Assembly: GCF_963924675.1 (NCBI RefSeq)
Contig: NC_089222.1
Location: 4,470,501 to 4,534,500, forward strand
Direction: 5' to 3'
Length of the DNA: 64,000 bases
Source of the DNA: Phocoena phocoena
Taxonomy: Eukaryota; Chordata; Mammalia; Artiodactyla; Phocoenidae
Under the pieces are notes generated by a model that worked only from the letters and a program-made list of their open reading frames with translations, was not told the origin of the DNA and did not search any database. A program made the position numbers and the translations under genes. Positions 55,521-64,000 of this stretch are shown one piece after another. Position 1 is the stretch's first letter, and each line of letters begins with the position of its first letter.

Positions 55521-55866
55521 CACCCGAACCCCCTAACTTAGTGAAACCCAGATATAAGTGGGAAATCCCAGAGCTCATACAAATGTGTATACGTATGGGA
55601 AGATACTGACATTTCTCATACACCTGCACATGGGAACTAAGATTTGCATCCATCACAGAGATACGGGCAAATAGTTTCCTAAATCTCTACTTGATTATTT
55701 TCTCCTCTGGAAAGTATCACTTCCTATTCTATTGCAGCACTGAATAGAATTCTTAAATATACCCAGTAATATGTTAGTGATTTATTTCTTCAACACTTAA
55801 TGAAATCAAGGTCATTGGTGTTGGAACCCACTGTCTAAAGTATTCTAAATAAATTACAGACAGGAT
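55521..55866 (+). other. Intergenic DNA, nothing recognised
   Basis: Short unique stretch to the left target-site copy of the large L1. Confidence 0.4.
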
Positions 55867-56355
55867 AGCAATGATTATTTTTTTAATAGATCTTTATTGG
55901 AGTATAATTTCTTCACAATACTGTGTTCGTTTCTGTTGTACAACAAAAGTGAATCAGCCATATGCATACATATGTCCCCATATCTCCTCCCTCTTGAGCC
56001 TCTTCCCACCCTCCCTATCCTACCCCTCTAGGTCATCGTAAAACATCAAGCTGATCTCCCTGTGCTATGCTGCTGCTTCCCACTAGCTAACTATTTTACA
56101 TTTGGTAGTGTATATATGTCGATGCTACTCTCACTTCACCCCAGCTTCCCCCTCCACCCCCCGGGGTCCTCAAGTCCATTCTCTGTGTCTATGTCTTTAT
56201 TCCTGCCCTGCCACTAGGTTCATCAGTACCTTTTTTTTTTTTTTAGGATTCCATATATATGTGTTAGCGTACGGTATTTGTTTTTCTCTTTCTGACTTAC
56301 TTCACTCTGTGTGACAGACTCTAGGTCCATCCACCTCACTACAAATAACTCAATT

Positions 56356-59300
56356 TCATTCCTTTTTATGGCTGAGTAATATTCTATTGTATGTATGTGA
56401 TATGTACCACATCTTCTTTATCCATTCATCTGTCAGTGGACATTTAGGTTGCTTCCATGTCCTGGCCATTGTAAACAGTGTTGCAGTGAACATTGTGGTA
56501 CATGTCTCTTTTTGAATTATGGTTTTCTGAGGGTATATGCCCAGTAGTGGGATTGCTGGGTCATATGGTAGTTCTATTTTTAGTTTTTTAAGGACCCTCC
56601 ATACTGCTCTCCATAGCGGTTGTATCAGTTTACATTCCCCCAACAGTGCAGGAGGGTTCCCTTTTCACCACACCCTTTCCAGCATTTATTGGTTCTAGAT
56701 TTTTGATGATGGTCATTCTGACTGGTGAGAGGTGATAGCTCATTGTAGTTCTGATTTGCATTCTCTAATAATTAGTGATGTTGAGAGTCTTTTCATGTAC
56801 CTCTTGACCAATCTATATGTCTTCTTTGGTGAACTGTCTATTTAGGTCTTCCACCCATTTTTTAACTGGATTGTTTGTTTTTTTTGATATTGAGTTCCAT
56901 GAGCTGTTTGTATATTTTGGAGATTAATCCTTTGTCCGTTGTTTCCTTTGCAAATGTTTTCTCCCATTTGGAAGGTTGCCTTTTTGTCTTGTTTGTGGTT
57001 TCCTTTGCTGGGCAAAAGCTTTTAAGTTTCATTAGGTCTGGTTTGTTTACTTTCGTTTTTATTTCCATTACTCTAGGAATCAAAAAAGACTTGCTGTGGT
57101 TTATGTCAAAGAGTGTTTTTCCTATGTTTTCCTCTAAGAGTTTTATAGTGTCTCATCTTACATTTAGGTCTTTAATCCATTTGGAGTTTATTTTTGTGTA
57201 TGGTGTTAGGGAGTGTTCTAATTTCATTCTTTTACAGGTAGCTGTCTAGTTTTCCCAGCACCACTTATTGAAGAGGCTGTCTTTTCTCCATTGTATCTTC
57301 TAGCCTCCTTTGTCATAAATTAGATGGCCACATGTGGGTGGATTTATCTCTGGGCTTTCTATCCTGTACCATTGATCTATATTTCTGTTTTTGTGGCAGT
57401 ACCATACTGTCTTGATTACTGTAGCTTTGTAGTATAGTCTGAAGTCCAGGAGCCTGATTCCTCCAGCTCCATTTTTCTTTCTCAAGATTGCTTTGGCTAT
57501 TCAGGGTCTTTTGTGTTTCCATACGAATTGTAAAATTTTTTGTTCTAATTCTGTGAAGAATGCCATTGGTAGTTTGATAGGGATTGCACTGAATCTGTAG
57601 ATTACTTTGGGTAGTACAGTCGTTTTCACAATATTGATTCTTCCAATCCAAGAACATGGTATATTTCTCCATCTGTTTATGTCATCTTTGATTTCTTTCA
57701 TTAGTGTTTTATAGTTTTCTGAGTACAACCCTTTCGCCTCTTTAGGTAGGTTTATTCCTAGGTATTTTATTCTTTTTGTTGCCATGGTAAATGGGATTGT
57801 TTCCTTAATTACTCTTTCTGATTTTTCGTTGTTAGTGTATAGGAATGCCAGAGATTTCTGTGCGTTAATTTTGTATCCTGCAACCTTACCAAATTCATTG
57901 ATTAGTTCTAATAGTTTTCTGATGGCATCTTTAGCATTTTCTATGTATAGTATCATGTCATCTGCAAACAGTGACAGTTTTACTTCTTCTTTTCAAATTT
58001 GTATTCCTTTTATTTCTTTTTCTTCTCTGATTGCCGTGGCTAGGACTTCCAAAACTATGTTGAAAAAGAGTGGTGAGAGTGGACATCCTTGTCTTGTTCC
58101 TGATCTTAGTGGAAATGCTTTCAGTTTTTCACCAATGAGTATGATGTTTGCTGTGGGTCTGTCACATATGGCCTTTTTTATGTTGAGGTAGGCTCCCTCT
58201 ATGCCCATTTTCTGGAGAGTTTTTATCAGAAATGGGTGTTGAATTTTGTCAAAAGCTTTTTCTGCATCTATTCAGATGATCACATGGTTTTTATTCCTTA
58301 ATTTGTTAATATGGTGTATCACATTGATTGATTTGTGTATACTGAAGAATCCTTGCATCCCTGGGATAAATCCCACTTGATCATGGTGTATGATCCTTTC
58401 AATACATTGTTGGATTCTGTTTGCTAGTATTTTGTTCAGGATTTTTGCATCTATGTTCATCAGTGATATTGGTCTATAATTTTCTTTTTTGTGGTATCTT
58501 TTTCTGGTTTTGGTATCAGGGTGGTGGTGGCTTTGTAGAATGAATTTGAGAGTGTTCCTCTCTCTGCAATTTTTTGGAAGAGTTTGAGAAAGATCGGTGT
58601 TAGCTCTTCTCTAAACATTTGATAGAATTCACCTGTGAAGCCATCTGGTCCTGGACTTTTGTTTGTTGGAAGATTTTTAATTACAGTTTCAATTTCATTA
58701 CTTGTGATAGGTCTGTTTATATTTTCTAATTCTTCCTGGTTCAGTCTTGGAAAATTGGATCTTTCCAAGAATTTGTCTATTTCTTCATGGCTGTCCATTT
58801 TACTCACATATGGTTGTTTGTAGTAGTCTCTTATAATCCTTTGTATTTCTGCAGTGTCGGTTGTGATTTCTCCTTTTTCATTTCTAATTTTATTGATTTC
58901 TGTCCTCTCCCTTTTTTTCTTGGTGAGTCTGGCTAAGGGTTTATCAATATTTTTTATCTTCTCAAAGAACCAACTTTTAGTTTTCCTGATCTTTGCTATT
59001 GTTTTGTTTCTATCTCATTTATTTCTGCTCTGATCTTTATGATTTCTTTCCTTCTACTGACTTTGGGTTTTCTCTGTTCTTCTTTCTATAGTTGCTTTAG
59101 ATGTAGGGTTAGATTGTTTATTGGAGGTTTTTCTTGTTTCTTGAGGTGAGATTGAATTGCTATAAATTTCCCTCTTAGAACTGATTTTGCTGCATCCTAT
59201 AGGTTTTGGGTCATTGTGTTTTCATTGTCATTTGTTTCTATGTATTTTTTTAATTTCTTTTTTGATTTCTTCAGTGATCTCTTGGTTATTTAGTAGCGCA

Positions 59301-60900
59301 CTGCTTAGCCTCCGTGTATTTGTGGTTTTTACAGTTTTTTTCCTGTACCTGATTTCCAATCTCATAGCGTTGTAGTCAGAAAAGATGCTTGATACAATTT
59401 CAATTTTCTTAAATTTTCCAAGGCTTGATTTGTGACCCAAGATGTGATCTATCCTGGAGAATGTTCTGTATGCACTTGAGAAGAAAGTGTATTCTGCCAC
59501 TTTTGGGTGGAATGTTCTATACATATCAGTTAAATCTATCTGTTCTAACAATGTTCATTGAAGCACTATTTACAAGAGACAGGACATGGAAGCAAGGTTA
59601 AGTGTCCATCGACAGATGAATGGATAAAGAAGATGTGACACATATATACAATGGAATATTACTCAGCCATAAAAAGAAATGAAATTAAGTTATTTGCAGT
59701 GAGGTGGATGGACCTAGAGACTCTCCTACAGAGTGAAGTCAGAAAGAGAAAAACAAATACCGTATGCTAACACATATATATGGAATCTAAAAAAAAAAAA
59801 AAAAAAAAGGTTCTTCAGAACCTAGCAGCAGGACAGGAATAAAGACGCAGATGTAGGGAATGAACTTGAGGACACGGGGAGGGGGACGGGTAAGCTGGGA
59901 CAAAGTGAGAGAGTGGCATGGACATATATACACTACCAAATGTAACATAGATACCTAGTGGGAAGCAGCCGCATGGCACAGGGAGATCAGCTCTGTGCTT
60001 TGTGTCCACCTAGAGGGATGGGATATGGAGGGTGGGGAGGGAGACGCAGGAAGGAGGAGAGATGGGAATCTATGTATATGTATAGCTGATTCACTTTGTT
60101 ATACAGCAGAAACTAACACACCATTGTAAAGCAATTATACTCCAATAAATTTGTTTAAAAAAAATCTATCTGGTCTATTCTGTCATTTAAAGCTTGTGTT
60201 TCCTTACCTATTTTCTGTCTGGATGATCTGTCCATTGGTGTAAGTAGGGTGTTAAAGTCCCCTACTGTTATTGTGTTACTGTTGATTTCCCCTCCCACGG
60301 TTGTTAGCACTTGCCTTATGTATTGAGGTGCTCCTATGTTGGGTGCATAAACATTTATAATTGTTATACCTTCTTCTTGGATTGATCCCTTGACCATTAT
60401 ATAGTATCCTTCCTTATCTCTTGTAACAGTCTTTTAAAGTCTATTTTATCTGATACGAGTATTGCTACTCCAGCTGTCTTTTGATTTCCATTTGCATGGA
60501 GTATCTTTTTCCATCTCCTCACTTTCAGTCTGTATGTGTCCCTAGGTCTGAAGTGGATCTCTTGTAGACAGCATATGGGTCTTGGTTTTGTATCCATTCA
60601 GCCAGTCTGTGTCTTTTGGTTGGGGCATTTAGTCCATTTACATTCAAGGTTATTATCAATATGTATGTTCCTATTACCATTTTCTTAATTGTTTTGGATT
60701 TGTTTTTGTGGGTCTTTTTCTTCTCTTGTGTTTCCCGCCTAGAGAAGTTTCTTTAGTATTTGTTGTAAAGCTGGTTTGGTGGTGCTGAATTCTATTAGCT
60801 TTTGCTTGTCTGAAAAGCTTTTGCTTTCTCTGTCAAATCTGAATGAGATCCTTGCTGGGTAGAGTAATCTTGGTTGTAGGTTTTTCTCTTTCATCACTTT
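56356..60900 (-). pseudogene. L1 ORF2 (endonuclease / reverse transcriptase), broken
   Basis: Minus-strand frames give ORF2p parts in order. The endonuclease appears at 60155-60597 (CCLQEIHFRP, GVAILVSDKIDF, INVYAPN, VGDFNT). Further endonuclease text, SRIDHILGHKSSL, is at 59228-59551, after the nested insertion. The reverse transcriptase appears at 57993-58807 ([35 protein letters not shown]). The C-terminal part is at 56356-57956 ([40 protein letters not shown]). Multiple frame changes and stops, plus a 615-bp insertion, inactivate it. Confidence 0.9.
59547..60161 (+). mobile_element. 5'-truncated L1 inserted in the larger L1, opposite orientation
   Basis: It is sense on the + strand: the ORF2 end (gatgaatggataaagaagat), a 3' UTR (gattcactttgttatacagc) and a ccaataaa tail. 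The 15-bp aaatctatctgttct at 59532-59546 is repeated at 60162-60176 with one mismatch (ggtct). The insertion interrupts the endonuclease part of the host ORF2. Confidence 0.95.
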
Positions 60901-60962
60901 AAGTATATCCTGCCACTCCCTTCTGGCCTACAGAGTTTCCACTGAAAAATCAGCTGATAACT

Positions 60963-61921
60963 TTAGGGGATTCCTTTGTATGTTATTTTTTGTTTTTCCC
61001 TTGCTGCATTTAATGTTTTTTCTTTGAATTTAGTTTTTGTTAGTTTGATTAATATGTGTCTTGGTATGTTTCTCCTAGGGTTTATCCTGTATGGGACTCT
61101 CTGTGCTTCCTGGACTTGGGTGACAATTTCCTTTCCCATGTTAGGGAAGTTTTCCACTATAATCTCTTCAAATATTTTCTCAGTCCCTTTCTTTTTCTCT
61201 TCTTCTTCTGGGACCCCTATAATTCAAATGTTGGTGCATTTAGTGTTGTCCTAGAGGTCTCTGAGATTGTCTTCAATTCTTTTCATTCTTTTTTCTTTAT
61301 TCTGTTCCTCAGCAGTTATTTCCACCATTTTGTCTTCCAGCTCACTTATTCATTCTTCTGCCTGTTTCTGATTCCTTCTAGTGTATTTTTAATTTCAGTT
61401 ATTGTGTTGTTCAACTCTGTTTGTTTGTTCTTCAGTTCTTCTAGATCTTTGTTAAACATTTCTTCTATTTTCTCAATCCGTGCCTCCATTCTATTTCTGA
61501 GATTCTGGATCATCTTTATTATCATTACTCTGAATTCTTTTTCAGGTAGATTACCTATTTTCTCTTCATTTACTTGGTCTTGTAGGTTTTTACCTTGCTC
61601 CTTCAACTGTGACATATCTTTTTGCTGCCTCATTGTTTTTTCCTTTTTTTTATGAGTGGGATTGTGTTCTTGTCTTACTGGTTGTTTGGCCTGAGGCTTC
61701 TGATACTGGAGTTTGTAGGCCTCTGAGGGTGTAGGACCCGGCATGAGAGCCAGGCAGACTTCCCCAGACAATTGGGCAGGGGAAATGCTGGGCACGCTCC
61801 CCGCTGATCCAAGCCCCCAGGGCCCCTCCAGGCGTGGGAACCCCTCCCCCCTCTCAGCCACCCCCTCAGGGGCGCCGGTTCTGTCCGGCCTCCATTTCTG
61901 CTTCCCCCTCAGTCCCCCCAC
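60963..61921 (-). pseudogene. L1 ORF1 (RNA-binding protein), broken
   Basis: A minus-strand frame (61346-61921) carries the N-terminal region and a coiled coil (LRNRMEARIEKIEEMFNKDL and EELKNKQTELNNTITEIKN). A second piece at 60963-61157 carries the C-terminal RNA-binding part (RRNIPRHILIKLTKTKFKEK). The region between them is out of frame. The frame start in the 5' UTR-like segment is probably upstream of the true ORF1 start, which I place near the MRQQKDMSQLKEQ stretch. Confidence 0.85.
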
Positions 61922-62049
61922 ATCCTACCAGCTCACTTGGGGGTTCTTCCCATCTCCTTGGGCGCTAGGGTCCCCCACCAGTGTCCAGCAGGCACCCTAG
62001 GTGTGGAGTTCCCGTCTCCCCACTCAGCAATGATTCTTTTAAAATACAT

Positions 62050-62720
62050 CGGTTCAAGTCACCTCCCTGGTCAAAATTCCCCAGTGGCTCCCGTGTCACT
62101 CAAGTTCAGGCCACCCCATGATGGCCTGCAAGGCTCTCCGTGGCTCAGGGTCCCCCCACCCCCCCATCCTCTCTGCACCCCAGCTCACTCACGCTGCCCA
62201 GATACACTGACCCATCCATCTCCTGTTCCTGGCAAAGCTGGAGGCCATCCACACCGCAGGACCCGCATGCAAGTCCCTCTGCCCCGCCCACTCCTCCTCC
62301 AGGTCTCTACTCAAATGTTATCACCTTCTCAGGGACACCTTCTTCTTAACCAATGAAAAGGAGCTCCCTTCCCCTTCATTTCCCTTCACTCTCTTTCTAC
62401 TTTAGTCCTTTTTTTTTTCTTGGCTACACTGTGTGCAGCACGTGGGATCTCAGCTCCCTGACAAGGGATTGGAGCACACCCCCCTGCAACACAAGCAGGA
62501 AGTCTTAACCGCTGGACCTCCAGGAAAGTCCCTATTCACTTATCATGACCCGACATATATATTTTAGTTCTTTTTTTTCCTTCTTCTTTGAATTGTCTAC
62601 TAGAATGTAAACACCACGAAAGAAGGAAATCTGCTTTGTTGACTGCTAGATCCCCAGGGCCTAGGAAGCGCCTGGCAAGTAACATCACTCAGTCAATGAC
62701 TGTCGAATGAATGAACAGAA
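62050..62720 (+). mobile_element. L2 LINE 3' end, split by a SINE
   Basis: It reads tcaaaattccccagtggctc, atgatggcctgcaaggctct, ctactcaaatgttatcacct, ctagaatgtaaacaccacga, gatccccagggcctaggaag, and ends tgtcgaatgaatgaac. This is the L2 3' region with its characteristic tail. The SINE at 62408-62532 interrupts it. Confidence 0.8.
62408..62532 (-). mobile_element. Short CHR-type SINE
   Basis: The reverse complement starts gggactttcctggaggtcca and has the gattggagc-containing tRNA-like part and the agccaagaaaaaaaa end. No TSD is obvious. Confidence 0.85.
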
Positions 62721-63604
62721 AGGCCCAGCAGACCAACGGAACCAAGAACCCTTCTGCCACAAATGCCCAAAGAGGCAGGAGGGAAATTGTCCACCCCAGG
62801 ATACCCCCCGCAACAGTTCCCTCTGCGCGTCCAACTTCCCCTCTTCTCACCCCCACGCCCTACCCACCAGCACTAAGAAGAGGTACGTAGTTGCTATTGG
62901 CAGGAGCAAAGGAGGCAACAAGGCAAGGGCGAGGCACAGGGAAAGCCAGGGGCAAGAAGAGAAGCCCTCCTTCTCCATGCCAAGTAACCCCCTAGGGTGA
63001 AGATACAAGAATGGCCCGTGATCCTGTGGCCCAGGGACAAGCACGGTCCACATCTGGTGCATAAACGTCCTTCCAGACGTTCATATGTGCAGAGATACAC
63101 AAGCATATTAATCACTTTTCAACTTTCATGGTAGACTTGACTCCAGACAGAGATCTCTAGGGGTTAATCCCAAAGGACTGTAAAATCCAAAGATCAGCTC
63201 AACAGAAGAAACGGGCAGAGGGCAGGTGGAGAGGCTTACACTTGAACAATAGTCTCCCTGAGCTTTCCAGACGCTGAGAGTTTCTCTGCTCCAAGGTCAA
63301 CAAACATAATTGTTTTGGTTAAGTGTTGTGTTTAGGTAAGTGATGTCAAAAGGGTCAAACATGTTTTCCTTCTCAAGGTTTATCAGAAACACGAAGTGCC
63401 ACAATGTAGCACTCAATTGTCACCGTCTTCCTGGAGACCTTTGAGAACTTAATGAGTTCGTCCTTTTACACTAGGAGAGAGTTCAAACTGAAAGAATCTT
63501 TCCGACGAATCACATTAAAATTTACTCCAGACGGCCAGTGCTCTGAGCTAGAAGAGTAAAGACAAGTCTGCCACATGCACTTCAGTTGCTTACATGGCTT
63601 ATGA
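62721..63604 (+). other. Intergenic DNA, nothing recognised
   Basis: Unique sequence between the L2 remnant and the H2B-like relic. Small frames at 62707-63115 have no domain. Confidence 0.4.
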
Positions 63605-64000
63605 TTCCCTAAGAAGAAGCCCACAATTTATACCCCAGCCAAAGAGAAGGATGAGCGGGCCAGCTCTGCCTCTGGGAAGAAGAGGAGGAAGAAGAAGGAG
63701 GCATATTTTAGTTGCACGGGGAAAATCCTAAAGCGAACCCACCCGGACTTCAGTAGGTGCTTCTGGATCTTGGATGCACTGGGAGCTCTGGAGGACTTGG
63801 TGGCTGGAACGGGTTAGCCTAGAGGTGGTTAGACTGTCCCTCTACATCCACAGAAGAGCCGTCAGCAGCAGAGAGATCCTTGAGGCAGTCAAGCAGAGAT
63901 GCTCTCTGAAGAGCTTGGGAATAAATGAAGTGAACCTGAATGGCCCTGTTGTTGAAAAGATTACACTTGTCAAACAAAATTGGATCCGCTGGAGGACTGA
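63605..64000 (+). pseudogene. Histone H2B-like sequence, frameshifted, running off the right edge
   Basis: Frame 63605-63814 is open and reads a basic tail, PAKEKDERASSASGKKRRKK, then KEAYFSCTGKILKRTHPD, which parallels the core H2B order (GKKR tail, Y, KVLK, HPD). HPD is at 63740-63748. This frame stops at TAG 63815-63817. One frame over, 63807 onward reads ERVSLEVVRLSLYIHRRAV, then SSREILEAV (SREI at 63867-63878), which lines up without gaps with the H2B ERIAGEASRLAHYNKR and SREIQTAV segment. The gap between HPD and the ER pair is 58 bases, where H2B needs 57, so a single extra base explains the break. The second frame stays open to the window end, past the usual H2B C-terminus. It has no ATG in the first frame (TGA at 63602-63604) and no visible promoter. 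It may be a divergent testis-type H2B variant relic or a retrocopy; the subtype is unknown. Confidence 0.65.

Larger units (their letters stand above)
55877..62025 (-). mobile_element. Nearly full-length L1 retrotransposon, decayed, with nested L1
   Basis: The element is antisense: 3' UTR at the left (tctttattggagtataattt), ORF2, ORF1, and a C-rich 5' UTR at the right (about 61750-62025). The 10-bp agcaatgatt is present at 55867-55876 and 62026-62035, fitting a TSD around a complete insertion. Without the nested element the body is about 5.5 kb. Both coding regions are broken, so it is not autonomous. Because 5' UTR, both ORFs and both TSD copies survive, this was a full insertion and not the usual 5'-truncated product. 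Confidence 0.93.

Overview
The window is nuclear DNA from a mammal, almost certainly a cetacean. It carries the 3' two-thirds of one gene, THRB (thyroid hormone receptor beta), on the + strand, followed by about 18 kb of downstream intergenic DNA. The cetacean call rests on at least twelve tRNA-derived CHR-type SINEs (heads beginning with a cttccctgg motif), seen on both strands and several with crisp target-site duplications (TSDs), on matching L1 elements, and on the absence of any Bov-tA or BovB repeat that a ruminant would show.

Layout of the gene. The window opens inside the N-terminal exon specific to the TRbeta2 isoform (1-238). Six shared coding exons follow: zinc finger 1 (14509-14609), zinc finger 2 (19448-19595), hinge (22602-22807), first ligand-binding-domain (LBD) exon (31462-31608), second LBD exon (36873-37131), and the last LBD exon with the stop codon (41301-41542). 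All splice sites are GT/AG and all phases agree. The shared exons encode 367 residues, matching residues 95-461 in human TRbeta1 numbering. The DNA-binding, hormone-contact and AF-2 residues are intact, so the locus looks functional. A 3' UTR of about 4.5 kb probably runs to an ATTAAA near 46062. The TRbeta1-specific N-terminal exons and all promoters lie outside the window, to the left.

Introns and flank. The introns hold MIR, L2, MER5A, MLT1-like, L1 and CHR SINE copies. Repeat-free blocks that look like conserved regulatory DNA occur 1.7-2.3 kb after the TRbeta2 exon and in the intron after zinc finger 1. Downstream of THRB, a nearly full-length but decayed L1 (55877-62025, minus strand) carries a second L1 inserted in the opposite orientation; each has its own TSD. 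The last 400 bases hold a histone H2B-like coding sequence broken by one extra base, which continues past the right edge.

I see no operon-like, CRISPR-like or otherwise new molecular system. The best leads are the H2B-like relic, the candidate TRbeta2 intronic control region, complementary (GT)n/(AC)n tracts in the 3' UTR, and a GC-rich, amino-acid-substituted hinge exon.
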